Shown here: positions 34,628-43,590 of the stretch, piece by piece
How the letters are laid out: every line of letters begins with the position of its first letter
Numbering within the stretch: position 1 is the first letter of the stretch
From: Hymenobacter sp. 15J16-1T3B
GTDB lineage: Bacteria > Bacteroidota > Bacteroidia > Cytophagales > Hymenobacteraceae
Assembly (NCBI RefSeq): GCF_020711235.1
Contig: NZ_JAJFAV010000001.1
Span: forward strand, 434,001 to 498,000
Direction: 5' to 3'
Length of the DNA stretch: 64,000 bases
Notes under the pieces: model-generated
Seen by the model: only the letters and a program-made list of their open reading frames with translations
What the model was told of the DNA's origin: nothing
Databases searched by the model: none
Translations under genes and position numbers: made by a program

Positions 34628-36403
34628 CTACCGCGCCGCGGCCGTCTGGTTCAGCTTGGAATGCTTGAAGCCGTAGTTGAAGTAAATGGCCAGGCCAACG
34701 ATCAGCCAGGCGCCGAACAGCAGCCAGTTGCTGATGCCCAATTGCGTCATCAGGTAGAGGTTGGTGAGCAGGCCGAGCACAGGCAGCAGCGAGAGGTTTT
34801 TGGTGAACGACACCACCGCTACCCACACGCAGGCAATCAGGAACACGAGCATGGGAATCTGGTGGCGGAAGCCTTCCAGGCCCTCGGCCCCGCTGCTCAA
34901 GCGGAAGAACTCGTTGACATTGTCGCGGTTGTACACGAACACCAGCCCACCGGCAACGAGCAGCAGCAGCGGAACCAGCAAGCGGCCGTTGAGGTAGGGC
35001 ACCTTGAAGCGGGCGTTGCTCTGCCCGTGCGGGTCGATAACGAGGATGCCGCCGCACACCAAGGCAAAGGCGAAGAGCGTGCCGATGCTGGTCAGGTCGA
35101 TGACCAGGTCCATGTTCAGCAGCATGGCCGGCACGCCTACAAAGAAGCCCGTCACGATGGTCGAGAACGAGGGCGTGTGGTACTTGGGGTGCACCCGGGC
35201 AAACACCTTGGGCAGCAGCCCGTCCCGGCTCATGGTCATCCAGATGCGGGGCTGGCCGATCTGAAACACGAGCAGCACCGAGGCCATGGCCAGCACCGCC
35301 GACACGGCCACGATCTTGCCCAGCCAGGTCACGCCCACCTTGTTGAACACGTAGGCCAGCGGGTCGCCCACGGCCAATTCCTGGTAGCTCACCATGCCCG
35401 TCAGCACCAAGGTGATGATGACGTAGAGCACCGTGCAGATGATCAGGGCGTAGATCATGGAGCGCGGCAGGTCGCGCTGCGGGTTCTTGCACTCCTCGGC
35501 CGTGGTGCTGATGGCGTCGAAGCCGATGTAGGCGAAGAACACGGCCGACACGCCCTTGAGCACGCCGCCGATGCCATTCGGGGCGAAGGGGCTCCAGTTG
35601 GCCGGCTGCACGTAGAACATGCCCACCAGGATGACCACCGCCACCACGGCCAACTTCAACACCACCAGCAGGTTGGAGGCGTTTTTCGATTCCTTGATGC
35701 CCACGTACACCAGCGCCGTAATGGCCAGCGTAATCAGGCCGGCGGGCAGGTCCAGCACCAGGCGCAGGCCGCCGGGCAGCTCGGGCGCAGCGGCCCAGGC
35801 CTTGTAGCCTTCCAGCTGCGCGGCCGAGGCCTCGGCCAGCGGCTTGCCGGCCTGCATCAGCGCCAGCACCTCGTTGTAGTGTTTGTGGGCGCTTTGCATG
35901 CCCATGGTCAGGTACACGGGCAGGTGCACCCCGATGCCGTCGAGCAGGCCGGTGAAGTAGTCCGACCAACTGATGGCCACCACGATGTTGCCCACGGCGT
36001 ACTCCATGATCAGTGCCCAGCCGATAATCCAGGCGGCCAGCTCGCCGAAGGAGGCGTAGGCGTAGGTATAGGCCGAGCCCGACACGGGGATGGTGGCGGC
36101 AAACTGCGCGTAGCACAGGGCTGAGAAGGCGCAGGCAATGGCGGTAAACACGAACAGCATCGACACGGCCGGGCCGCCGTCGTGGGCGGCGTTGCCGATG
36201 GTGCTGAAGATGCCGGCCCCGATGACGGCGGCAATGCCCAGCGCCGTCAGGTCGCGCACGGTCAGGTGGCGGGCCAGGCCATGCTCGCCGGGGTGCGAGC
36301 CGTGCAGGTCTTCGTCGGCGGGCGGGTTGGCCAGTAGGTCGGATAGCGCCTTGCGCCGGAACAGGCCGGCCGAGCGCGTGGGAGGAAGCGTAGAGGGAGG
36401 CAA
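34628..36403 (-). CDS. APC-family amino acid permease (cationic amino acid transporter type)
   Basis: Inner-membrane transporter of 591 residues with about 12-14 spans. The family start is visible as LTVRDLTALGIAAVIGAGIFSTIG, then CYAQFAATIPVSGSAYTYAY and ISTTAEECKNPQRDLPRSM, which is the characteristic cytosolic loop of APC transporters. Between spans is an unusually long loop with NEVLALMQAGKPLAEASAA. A TTG start (LPPSTLPPTRSAG) is chosen because TATCTTTTG, close to the -7 consensus, lies about 28 bases upstream; a GTG 27 codons further up is possible. Substrate probably a basic or neutral amino acid, by family only. Confidence 0.88.
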   Translation of the reverse strand: MPPSTLPPTRSAGLFRRKALSDLLANPPADEDLHGSHPGEHGLARHLTVRDLTALGIAAVIGAGIFSTIGNAAHDGGPAVSMLFVFTAIACAFSALCYAQFAATIPVSGSAYTYAYASFGELAAWIIGWALIMEYAVGNIVVAISWSDYFTGLLDGIGVHLPVYLTMGMQSAHKHYNEVLALMQAGKPLAEASAAQLEGYKAWAAAPELPGGLRLVLDLPAGLITLAITALVYVGIKESKNASNLLVVLKLAVVAVVILVGMFYVQPANWSPFAPNGIGGVLKGVSAVFFAYIGFDAISTTAEECKNPQRDLPRSMIYALIICTVLYVIITLVLTGMVSYQELAVGDPLAYVFNKVGVTWLGKIVAVSAVLAMASVLLVFQIGQPRIWMTMSRDGLLPKVFARVHPKYHTPSFSTIVTGFFVGVPAMLLNMDLVIDLTSIGTLFAFALVCGGILVIDPHGQSNARFKVPYLNGRLLVPLLLLVAGGLVFVYNRDNVNEFFRLSSGAEGLEGFRHQIPMLVFLIACVWVAVVSFTKNLSLLPVLGLLTNLYLMTQLGISNWLLFGAWLIVGLAIYFNYGFKHSKLNQTAAAR

Positions 36404-36703
36404 AGCGGGAGAGAATAGTATTTGGAGGCCCAAAAGATAGAAAATAATGCGGCGGCGTTGCGCGCGGGCTTTTTTCACTCCCACCGCCGGCTCGCTCCGC
36501 GCCCCTCCCTACCCAGGCTTAGTACGCCGCTTTCCCCGCCGTTTGCTCGTCCGTCCGCAGAGCAGCCGAGCCCGGCTGCCTGGCGCAATGGCGCGGCCCG
36601 GAGCTTGGCCCAGCTAAGTCGGGCTAGCTTGGCTGTATACTTCGCCTGCGGAGTTACGTACTTTCGCCTGCCGCGCTATCGAAGTACTTTTTACCGCTCC
36701 CGC
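36404..36703. other. Gene-free divergent spacer
   Basis: GC-rich 300-base region between divergent genes. It has a TATCTTTTG on the minus strand at 36431-36439 (permease side) and a one-mismatch TACTTTCG on the plus strand at 36659-36666. Nothing else is recognised. Confidence 0.5.
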
Positions 36704-37228
36704 TTGTCGTCGTTTTCCATTGCCCGCGCCGCTATCCGCTGCTTGCTCCTGCCCGTCTTGCCTGCGCTGCTGCCGGGCTTCCTCGCCGGGGCGGCGGCCC
36801 CCGGCGCCGTCCCGACGGCTTTGGTCGCTCGGCCCGGCACCTGCCCGCCCGATACCACCGCCTACCGCCTGCGCGGCCGCCTGCTCGATGCCTACACCCA
36901 AGAGCCCTTGCCCGCGGCGACGCTGTGGTTGCGGCAACTGGCCCTGGGCACGTTCAGCGACGAGCAGGGTTACTTTAGCTTCGAGCTAACGGCCGACCAG
37001 CTGGCCACCAACGCCTCCGACACCTTGCAGGTCCGGGCCAGCGCGTTTCGGCCGCACGCGGTGCCCATCACCTTTCTGCAGCGGCCCGCCGACTCGCTGC
37101 TGCGCCTGAGCCTGCAGCGCGACTCCCTGCTGGTGCAGCCCAAACCGCTGCCGGTGCTGCCCCGCCGCGAGGTTCGCCGGCTGAGCAAGGCGCCGGCGCG
37201 GCCCGTGCCGCGGCCCGCTGCGCCCTGA
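36704..37228 (+). CDS. Secreted protein with carboxypeptidase-regulatory-like domain
   Basis: Short exported protein of 174 residues from a TTG start (LSSFSIARAAIRCLLLPVLP), chosen because it gives a signal peptide and follows a TACTTTCG sequence by about 40 bases; the frame is open 94 codons further upstream without a convincing start. After the signal peptide comes one beta-sandwich of the CarboxypepD_reg type: YRLRGRLLDAYTQEPLPAAT, GTFSDEQGYFSFEL, and DTLQVRASAFRPHAVPI. The C-terminus is Pro/Arg-rich. In Bacteroidota such domains sit at the front of TonB-dependent receptors; here the domain stands alone, so it may be a cell-surface or periplasmic helper. A strong terminator follows. Confidence 0.7.
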   Translation: MSSFSIARAAIRCLLLPVLPALLPGFLAGAAAPGAVPTALVARPGTCPPDTTAYRLRGRLLDAYTQEPLPAATLWLRQLALGTFSDEQGYFSFELTADQLATNASDTLQVRASAFRPHAVPITFLQRPADSLLRLSLQRDSLLVQPKPLPVLPRREVRRLSKAPARPVPRPAAP

Positions 37229-37234
37229 CGAGCT

Positions 37235-37276
37235 AGCCCCAAGCCGGCCGAAACTTTTCGGCCGGCTTGGGGCTTA
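37235..37276 (+). terminator. Rho-independent terminator (17-bp stem)
   Basis: AGCCCCAAGCCGGCCGAAA pairs with its complement through TTTCGGCCGGCTTGGGGCT. It follows the stop codon by about 6 bases and ends about 9 bases before the next start codon. Confidence 0.85.
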
Positions 37277-37284
37277 TTCAGCCG

Positions 37285-38352
37285 ATGAACAAGCTGCTTT
37301 CGGCCGCCACCGCCCTGCTCCTGCTCACCGGCCCCACCAGTTGCCTGCTCAAGCCCACCGCCAAGCACGACAAGTTTGCTGAGCGGGCCCAGCTGCCCCA
37401 GGAAGAGGCCGTGCACGTGCGCAACTCCGTGGAATGGTGGTACTTCACCGGTCACCTGCGCGACCAGCAGTCCGGCGACCAATACGGCATCGAGTACGTA
37501 TTCTTTCACTTCAATCCCTCGGGCAAGCGCGACTACCTGATGGTGAACGTGGCCGTGACGGACCCCAAGCACCAGCGGTTCCACTACGATTACGCCCTGC
37601 AGCCCCAGGCGCGCATCCTGCCCGATTCGCTGCCCATTCGCCTGCGCCTGCCCAAGCAAAACCAGCTCTGGCTTCTCGACGGCCAGGAGGGCCGCTACCA
37701 GCTGCAGGCCACCATGGCCGCCCACCCCGGCACCGGCTTCCAGCTGACGACCACGCCCGCCAAGCCCGTGCTGCTGCACGGCGGCACCGGCTACGAGCAG
37801 TACGGCCCGGTGGCCAAAGCCGGCTACTACAGCTACCCGCGCCTGACCACCACCGGCACGCTCACCCTCGACGGCCAGCCCCGCCCCGTGAGCGGCGAGC
37901 TGTGGTACGACCGGCAGTGGAATTGCGGCTCGGTCAACAAGCGCGACATTGCCTGGGACTGGCTCAGCATTCAGCTCCACGAAACCGGCGACGACCTGAT
38001 GCTCTATACCGTGCACCAGAAGAAAACCGGGCAGCACATCGGCGGGGGTTCGGTGTTCGGGCGGCGGGGCGAAAACCAGCACCTGGAGGAAAAAAACTTC
38101 ACCCTGGAGCCCCTCGACCACTGGCAAAGCCCTGGCACCGGGCGCCGCTACCCCTCGCGGTGGCGCGTGCAGATTCCCGGGAAAGGCTACGACCTGACCG
38201 TGGAGCCGCTGGTGCCGCACCAGGAGCTGAGCCTGAAGCTGTTCAAAGCCCTGCCCCCGCTCAACTACTGGGAAGGCATGTGCCGCGTGACCGGCACCCA
38301 GCACGGCAAGCCCGTCACCGGCAACGCCTACGTGGAAATAACGAACCGCTAG
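37285..38352 (+). CDS. Lipoprotein with CrtC/AttH-like lipocalin fold
   Basis: Predicted 355-residue lipoprotein. MNKLLSAATALLLLTGPTSC is a signal peptide with a lipobox. The mature protein matches the AttH/CrtC-type lipocalin-like family: HVRNSVEWWYFTGHLRDQ, YGIEYVFFHFN, YYSYPRLTTTGTLTLDG, and GELWYDRQWNCG near the middle, where the Trp/Asp cluster forms the pocket. CrtC members hydrate carotenoids, while most homologues are uncharacterised, so the reaction is not assigned. The leader is nearly absent: the upstream terminator ends about nine bases before the ATG, so its promoter is unclear. Confidence 0.88.
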   Translation: MNKLLSAATALLLLTGPTSCLLKPTAKHDKFAERAQLPQEEAVHVRNSVEWWYFTGHLRDQQSGDQYGIEYVFFHFNPSGKRDYLMVNVAVTDPKHQRFHYDYALQPQARILPDSLPIRLRLPKQNQLWLLDGQEGRYQLQATMAAHPGTGFQLTTTPAKPVLLHGGTGYEQYGPVAKAGYYSYPRLTTTGTLTLDGQPRPVSGELWYDRQWNCGSVNKRDIAWDWLSIQLHETGDDLMLYTVHQKKTGQHIGGGSVFGRRGENQHLEEKNFTLEPLDHWQSPGTGRRYPSRWRVQIPGKGYDLTVEPLVPHQELSLKLFKALPPLNYWEGMCRVTGTQHGKPVTGNAYVEITNR

Positions 38353-38421
38353 GCAGCTGAGTGAGAAGTCGGCGCGCTGAGCAGCGCTAACCGCCTTGCC
38401 AGTTCACGCACTTCCAAGCAC

Positions 38422-39606
38422 TTACCCGTTCAGCAACACGCGGAAGGTGGTGCCCTTGCCCACTTCCGACCAGCGCACGTAGAGGCGGCCCTTGTGGTAA
38501 TTCTCGATAATGCGCTTGGCCAGGGCTAAGCCGAGGCCCCAGCCCCGCTTCTTGGTGGTGTAGCCGGGTTGAAACACCGTCTCGAACTTGCTTTTGGGAA
38601 TGCCCTTGCCGGTATCGGTGATGTCAAGGGCTATCTGCTTGTTGTTGCGCCCGCCGTGGCGGATGATGAGCGTGATGGAGCCCCGCCCGTCCATGGCATC
38701 GACGGCGTTTTTGCAGATGTTCTCGATGACCCACTCCAGCAGCGGGATGTTCACCTTGGCCGTGGTGTCGGGTTCCAATAGGCTTTCCACCTTGAACACC
38801 ACCTTGCGCGACACCCGCACCTTCAGGTAATCAATGGCGCGCTCGGCCACGTCGCGGATGTTTTCGTCCTTGAGCACGGGCACCGAGCCGATGTTGGAGA
38901 AGCGCTCCGTGATGATTTGCAGGCGCTTCACGTCCTTGTCCAGCTCCTCCACCACCTCTTCGCCCGCAAAGCGCTCCGAGGAGCGCATGTAGTCCACCCA
39001 GGCCAGCATGCTGCTCAGCGGAGTGCCCAGTTGGTGCGCCGTTTCCTTGGCCAGCCCCACCCACACGCGGTTTTGCTCGGCCCGGCGCGAGGTGCTGAAC
39101 ACCAGGTACGCAATGACGGCCAACGAGGCAATAACGCCCAACTGCACCAGCGGATACGTACGCAATTGGGTCAGAATCAGCGAGTCTTTGTAGTAGATGT
39201 AGTTGTGCAGACCGCCGCCGAACTTGATGACGATGGGCGGGTGCTGCTCCTTCATTTCGGCCAGCTCGTTCTGCAAAAAGGCAATGCGGCGCGCCTCATT
39301 GGCGCCGCTGGGCAGCGTGATGTTGCGCCAGTCCACGATGTCGCCTTCGTCGTTGACCAGCAGCACCGGGATGTTCGAGTTTTCCAGGATGATTTCGGTG
39401 CGCAGAAAGTTGGTCGTCGCGTCTTCCTGCTCGGTGCCCAGCAAAAAGCGCTGCGTGCGGGCGTAGCGGTCAATCTGCTGCTGCTCCCGCTCGGCCAAGC
39501 GGCTCACCAGCAAGTTGGTATACACCACCGTCACGGCGCCGATAACCAGCGCCAGCACCACAATGAGCAGCTTAATTCGGGATTTTTGGTCGTAAATGGG
39601 AAGCAC
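38422..39606 (-). CDS. Membrane-bound sensor histidine kinase
   Basis: Two-component kinase of 394 residues. A first span (IKLLIVVLALVIGAVTVVYT) and a second (YPLVQLGVIASLAVIAYLVF, about residues 170-190) bracket a 130-residue sensor region with NSNIPVLLVNDEGDIVDWRN, which looks PAS-like. The phosphorylated His is in KETAHQLGTPLSSMLAW; the ATPase domain has the N-box LLEWVIENICKNAVDAM, DITDTGKGIP and GWGLGLALAKRII. Start is a GTG (VLPIYDQKSRIK), about 60 bases after TACTTTCG. No response regulator is next to it, so the partner is elsewhere. Divergent from hemA. Confidence 0.93.
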   Translation of the reverse strand: MLPIYDQKSRIKLLIVVLALVIGAVTVVYTNLLVSRLAEREQQQIDRYARTQRFLLGTEQEDATTNFLRTEIILENSNIPVLLVNDEGDIVDWRNITLPSGANEARRIAFLQNELAEMKEQHPPIVIKFGGGLHNYIYYKDSLILTQLRTYPLVQLGVIASLAVIAYLVFSTSRRAEQNRVWVGLAKETAHQLGTPLSSMLAWVDYMRSSERFAGEEVVEELDKDVKRLQIITERFSNIGSVPVLKDENIRDVAERAIDYLKVRVSRKVVFKVESLLEPDTTAKVNIPLLEWVIENICKNAVDAMDGRGSITLIIRHGGRNNKQIALDITDTGKGIPKSKFETVFQPGYTTKKRGWGLGLALAKRIIENYHKGRLYVRWSEVGKGTTFRVLLNG

Positions 39607-40029
39607 GGAGCAGAAGAAAAAGCGGCCGCAGGCAACCAAGCCGGCTACCCCAACGCGTACAGCAATGGCGAAAGTACGCAGCCCCGCCCTCCATCGATGC
39701 CTCCCCGCCCCGTTTCGCTTCGGCAGCCGCCCGCCCGGCCCCGCACGATTATTTGGCCCGCCTGCTGCTCGCCCGGCGCCCACCCACATCATTAGGGGAT
39801 TGACGCCAGCCTGCATCTCTATATACCTTTAACCCGTTGCTCCCAAGGGGCTTAAATCCGCCGCACGGCGAATGATTTTTGTCACTTGCTCGCGCGATTA
39901 ACCCGTTTTAACCCGCCAAAAACGCAGTTCACCCCGGCGCCGAACCACTCTGCTCACTTTCGGGTTTTTACCCTTGCGAATTGCGCCGTAATTTTGTCGT
40001 CCACTTCTACGTCGCCCGTAGCACCTGCT
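39607..40029. other. Gene-free divergent spacer (histidine kinase / hemA)
   Basis: This 423-base region carries TACTTTCG on the minus strand at 39669-39676 (one mismatch to the -7 box) and the hemA box described separately. A T-rich, AT-rich patch lies around 39815-39835. No gene, RNA or long repeat is recognised. Confidence 0.5.
39989..39996 (+). promoter_or_regulatory. -7 promoter element of hemA
   Basis: Perfect TAATTTTG, 33 bases before the hemA ATG. Confidence 0.6.
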
Positions 40030-41304
40030 ATGACCCACCCGTTTAAGGCCGTAGGGCTATCCTATAAAACCGCACCCCTCGCGATTCGCGAGCTGATTGC
40101 GTTGGATGAACCGGCCTGCCGTCGTTTCCTCGACACGCTGCACCAGCAGCTTGGCTTGTCGGATTTGCTCGTGCTCAGCACCTGCAACCGCACCGAAATT
40201 TACTACGCCGCCGAGCGCGACCAGAGCCCGGCCATCATCGAAGCTCTCGGCCAGCTCAAGGGCGTCGAGGACATCTCCAACTACTACGAGTACTTCCACG
40301 TCCGCAATAGCTGCGACGAAGCCGCCCGCCACCTCTTCGAGGTAGCCATGGGCCTCGACGCGCAAGTGGTGGGCGACCTGCAGATCAGCAACCAGGTGAA
40401 GCAGGCTTATCAGTGGTCGGCCGACGCCGACGCTGCCGGGCCCTTCCTGCACCGCTTGCTGCACTCGGTGTTCTTCACCAACAAGCGCGTGCAACAGGAA
40501 ACGAGCTTCCGCGACGGGGCCGCCTCGACCTCCTACGCCGCTGTGGAGCTGGTGGAAGAGCTGACCACCGACGTGGCCAACCCGCGCGTGCTGGTGGTGG
40601 GCCTGGGCGAAATCGGCGCCGACGTGTGCCGCCACCTCGCCGGCAACAAGAACTTCGCCGACGTGACCATCTGCAACCGCACCCGCTCCAAGGCCGAACT
40701 GCTGGCCGCCGAGTGCGAGGGTCTGAAAGTCATCGACTTCGAAAACCTGAGCGAAGCCCTGCGCGAGTCCGACGTGGTCATTTCCTCCATTGCCCGCGAC
40801 ACGCCCTACTTCACCGTCGACCTGGTGGAGCGGCTGGAAGTGCTGAGCTACAAGTTCTTCATCGACCTCTCGGTGCCGCGCAGCATCGAAGCAGAAGTGG
40901 AAAACGTGCCCGGTGTGCTGCTCTACAACATCGACTCCATCCAGAGCCGCGCCACCGCCGCCGTCGAGCGCCGCCTCGCCGCCGTGCCCCAGGTGCGCAG
41001 CATCATCGAAGAAACCCTCGCCGGCCTCGACGAATGGAGCCGCGAAATGATGGTGGGCCCGGTCATTCAGAAAATCAAGGGAGCCTTGGAGCACCTGCGC
41101 CAGGAAGAGCTGGACCGCTACCAGAAGAAAGTGTCGCCCGAGGAAGCCAAGCGCCTCGACGACATCACCAAGAGCTTGATGCAGAAGGTATTGAAGCAGC
41201 ACGTGCTGCAGCTCAAAGCTGCCTGCAAGCGCGACGAAGCCGACCAGCTCATCGACGTGCTTAACGACCTCTTCGACCTGGAGCGCCAGCAGGCTACGGC
41301 CTAA
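40030..41304 (+). CDS. hemA: Glutamyl-tRNA reductase
   Basis: First committed step of tetrapyrrole synthesis by the C5 route: NADPH-dependent reduction of glutamyl-tRNA to glutamate-1-semialdehyde. The catalytic Cys is in VLSTCNRTEIYYA; GLDAQVVGDLQISNQVKQAY replaces the usual GExQI motif with GDLQI. The NADPH domain has VLVVGLGEIGADVCRHL and the dimerisation helices fill the C-terminal 120 residues. Length is 424 residues. The start MTHPFKAVGLSYKTAP is favoured because the -7 box is 33 bases upstream; the frame extends another 48 codons through the promoter. A palindromic repeat follows the gene. Confidence 0.96.
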   Translation: MTHPFKAVGLSYKTAPLAIRELIALDEPACRRFLDTLHQQLGLSDLLVLSTCNRTEIYYAAERDQSPAIIEALGQLKGVEDISNYYEYFHVRNSCDEAARHLFEVAMGLDAQVVGDLQISNQVKQAYQWSADADAAGPFLHRLLHSVFFTNKRVQQETSFRDGAASTSYAAVELVEELTTDVANPRVLVVGLGEIGADVCRHLAGNKNFADVTICNRTRSKAELLAAECEGLKVIDFENLSEALRESDVVISSIARDTPYFTVDLVERLEVLSYKFFIDLSVPRSIEAEVENVPGVLLYNIDSIQSRATAAVERRLAAVPQVRSIIEETLAGLDEWSREMMVGPVIQKIKGALEHLRQEELDRYQKKVSPEEAKRLDDITKSLMQKVLKQHVLQLKAACKRDEADQLIDVLNDLFDLERQQATA

Positions 41305-41373
41305 GCTTCCTGCTTCTTCATTGTAGCGCCACCGCCCACGAAGCGGTGGCGCTGTCGTTTCATTGAAACACTG

Positions 41374-41460
41374 GAACGTCATGCTGAGCTTGCCGAAGCA
41401 TCTCTACCGATTCGTTGTGTTGTTCGGAAGAGATGCTTCGGCAAGCTCAGCATGACGTTC
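41374..41460. repeat. REP-like intergenic palindrome 6
   Basis: Perfect 32-base arms starting GAACGTCATGCTGAGC and ending GCATCTCT, with a 23-base loop. A separate half copy (CGAGATGTCTCGATTTCGCT through ACGTTC) follows at about 41478-41520, so an older element lies beside the intact one. Together they fill most of the 311-base gap between hemA and the ArsR-type gene. Confidence 0.93.
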
Positions 41461-41549
41461 TTCTTGCATCGTCCAACACCAGTCCGCGAGATGTCTCGAT
41501 TTCGCTCGACAGTACGTTCAATGGCTTTATACGAAGTCCCAGACGCGCG

Positions 41550-41583
41550 AAGGCCCTGCTCCCGGGTGGGAAGCAGGGCCTTC
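41550..41583. terminator. Terminator-like hairpin without clear T tract
   Basis: GAAGGCCCTGCT pairs with AGCAGGGCCTTC around an 11-base loop. Neither side has a good T run, so it may be a weak terminator between the convergent hemA and ArsR-type genes. Confidence 0.45.
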
Positions 41584-41615
41584 GTGCTTATGGCTAGGTT
41601 TGGGCTGCCTTTCGC

Positions 41616-41924
41616 TTACATCGTGTCGCAACACCCCTCGAGCGTGTCGATGACGTCGAGCAGTTTGGGGATGGAAAGGGAGTAATAGATCTTGGTGCCG
41701 ACTTTGAAAGACGAGAGAATGCCGCGGTCTTTCAGGGTGATAAGGTGCTGAGATGCAATGGCCTGCGGTAAGCCGAGCGTGCGGTAAATTTCCGTCACGG
41801 TCATTTTATCTTCTTTACCAAGCAAATCAACGATGGCCAGGCGCTTGGGGTGAGCCAGTACCTTGAGCATCGCGGCAGCCTTATCCACTTTTTTCGATTC
41901 TACGCGCGAAAGCAGTGGTTTCAT
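41616..41924 (-). CDS. ArsR-type winged-helix regulator
   Basis: Small DNA-binding protein of 102 residues. The winged helix is clear: KAAAMLKVLAHPKRLAIVDL, then the recognition helix in TLGLPQAIASQHLITLKDRG and the wing SFKVGTKIYYSLS. The C-terminus LEGCCDTM holds a Cys pair that could bind metal or sense redox state, but the classical ArsR CxC site is absent. The ATG lies nine bases after CACCTTTG (one mismatch to the -7 box). It is divergent from the amino-acid dehydrogenase gene with about 250 bases between, so autoregulation or control of that gene is possible. Confidence 0.9.
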   Translation of the reverse strand: MKPLLSRVESKKVDKAAAMLKVLAHPKRLAIVDLLGKEDKMTVTEIYRTLGLPQAIASQHLITLKDRGILSSFKVGTKIYYSLSIPKLLDVIDTLEGCCDTM

Positions 41925-42092
41925 GGAGACGTACAAAGGTGGAGTGTGGAGCCCGTAGCGATACGGTACGGGTAATACGTGCTTCCTATAGTGTAAAGTT
42001 CCTATACAGGCGGGCTTTTTGGCTCATTTCGGGACGACTGACTTTCGCTGAGGTCGTTGGAATACAAAATTCCCCGATTGCGCGGGTGGCCT

Positions 42093-42100
42093 TACCTTTG
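42093..42100 (+). promoter_or_regulatory. -7 promoter element of the second amino-acid dehydrogenase
   Basis: Perfect TACCTTTG, 80 bases before the ATG. Confidence 0.6.
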
Positions 42101-42180
42101 GCGTACGGCCGCGGCAAAGCGCTCCGCTGACCCCCACCGCCGGCTTTTCCACCCATTCCCCTACTCTTTTCTCTTGCTCC

Positions 42181-43407
42181 ATGCGCGACCTGCTGACCAC
42201 CTTCGAAAATAAGCGTCCCGAAATCGTCTTTGAGTGGAAAGACTCCGAAACCGAGGCCGAGGGCTGGGTGGTCATTAACTCCCTACGCGGCGGGGCGGCC
42301 GGCGGCGGCACCCGCATGCGCAAAGGCCTCGACAAGCGCGAGGTGGAAAGCTTGGCCAAGACCATGGAGGTGAAGTTCACCGTGTCGGGGCCGGCCATCG
42401 GCGGGGCCAAATCGGGCATCAACTTCGACCCGCAGGACCCGCGCAAGCGCGGCGTGCTGGAACGTTGGTACCGCGCCGTCATTCCGCTGCTGAAAAACTA
42501 CTACGGCACCGGCGGCGACCTGAACGTGGACGAAATCCACGAGGTCATTCCCATCACCGAAGACTACGGCCTGTGGCACCCGCAGGAGGGCATCGTGACG
42601 GGGCACTACCGCGCCAGCGAGCCGCAGAAGATTCAGAAAGTAGGTCAGTTGCGCCAGGGCGTGATTAAGGTGGTCGAGGACGAGCAGTACACGCCCGACC
42701 GCGCCCGCCGCTACACCGTGGCCGACCTCATCACCGGCTACGGGGTGGCCGAGGCCGTGCGCCACTACTACCAGCTCTGGCCTGGGCAGGACGTGCAGGG
42801 CAAGCGCGCCATCATCCAGGGCTGGGGCAACGTGGGCGCCGCCGCCGCCTACTACCTAGCTCAGCAGGGCGCCCTCGTCACGGGCATCATCGACCGGGCC
42901 GGCGGCCTGCTCAAGCCCGAAGGCTTCACATTCGAGGAAATCAAGGACCTGCTGCTGCAGCGCCAGGGCAACGCCTTGACGGCCGACAACCTGCTCTCCT
43001 TCAACGAAGTGAACGAGCAGATCTGGACTTCGGGCGCCGAAATCTTTGTGCCGGCCGCGGCTTCGCGCCTCGTCACGCGCCAGCAGGTGGAGCAGCTGCT
43101 GGCCGGCGGGCTGGAGGTTATCAGCTGCGGGGCCAACGTGCCCTTCGCCGACCCGGAAATCTTCTTCGGCCCCACCGGCGAGTTTGCCGACGCCCACGTG
43201 GCCGTGGTGCCCGACTTCATTGCCAACTGCGGCATGGCGCGCGTGTTTGCCTACCTGATGGAAACAAACGCGGAAATCACCGACCAAGCCATCTTCGGCG
43301 ACATTTCGCGCACCATTCTGCGGGCGTTGGAGCGCAGCCGGGCCCAGGGTCGGGACCTGCACCTGGCGCGCACCTCGTTTGAGCTGGCGCTGCGGCAGCT
43401 GGTGTAA
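42181..43407 (+). CDS. Glu/Leu/Phe/Val-type amino acid dehydrogenase (diverged)
   Basis: NAD(P)-dependent amino-acid dehydrogenase of 408 residues. The substrate domain shows GGAAGGGTRMRKG and GPAIGGAKSGINFDP with the catalytic Lys; YYGTGGDLNVDE precedes the dinucleotide motif AIIQGWGNVGAAAAYYLA, and VISCGANVPF and PDFIANCGMARVF close the fold. Both the sequence around residues 90-170 (ITEDYGLWHPQEGIVTGHY) and the C-terminal end differ from the gdh and leucine dehydrogenase genes elsewhere in the window. Substrate is unknown; Bacteroidota homologues are simply called amino acid dehydrogenase. A divergent ArsR-type gene lies upstream and a REP-like palindrome downstream. Confidence 0.92.
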   Translation: MRDLLTTFENKRPEIVFEWKDSETEAEGWVVINSLRGGAAGGGTRMRKGLDKREVESLAKTMEVKFTVSGPAIGGAKSGINFDPQDPRKRGVLERWYRAVIPLLKNYYGTGGDLNVDEIHEVIPITEDYGLWHPQEGIVTGHYRASEPQKIQKVGQLRQGVIKVVEDEQYTPDRARRYTVADLITGYGVAEAVRHYYQLWPGQDVQGKRAIIQGWGNVGAAAAYYLAQQGALVTGIIDRAGGLLKPEGFTFEEIKDLLLQRQGNALTADNLLSFNEVNEQIWTSGAEIFVPAAASRLVTRQQVEQLLAGGLEVISCGANVPFADPEIFFGPTGEFADAHVAVVPDFIANCGMARVFAYLMETNAEITDQAIFGDISRTILRALERSRAQGRDLHLARTSFELALRQLV

Positions 43408-43433
43408 CCCGGACGTATTCAGACTAGCCACAT

Positions 43434-43531
43434 GAACGTCATGCTGAGCTTGTCGAAGCATCTCTACCGCTTCGCCAGATAGTTTGGTTACTATCCGTAG
43501 AGATGCCTCGGCTGCGCTCAGCATGACGTTC
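43434..43531. repeat. REP-like intergenic palindrome 7
   Basis: Imperfect arms: GAACGTCATGCTGAGCTTGT on the left and the complement of GAACGTCATGCTGAGCGCAG on the right. Its left arm is nearly the same as those at 41374 and 57480; its right arm resembles the one at 55786, so the element looks like a hybrid of two variants. Confidence 0.9.
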
Positions 43532-43590
43532 TGTCTTCTTCCAGCCTAGTATAACCGGAGCGCTGTTACTGACCAGGCTCCTAGCTTCCA

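Noticed and set aside
34661-36124. 487-residue plus-strand frame opposite the amino acid permease
   Set aside because: His/Gln-rich shadow without motifs; the minus strand has the full APC signature.
36970-38304. 444-residue minus-strand frame opposite the CrtC-like lipoprotein
   Set aside because: Shadow frame; the plus strand has the signal peptide and WWYFTGH motif.
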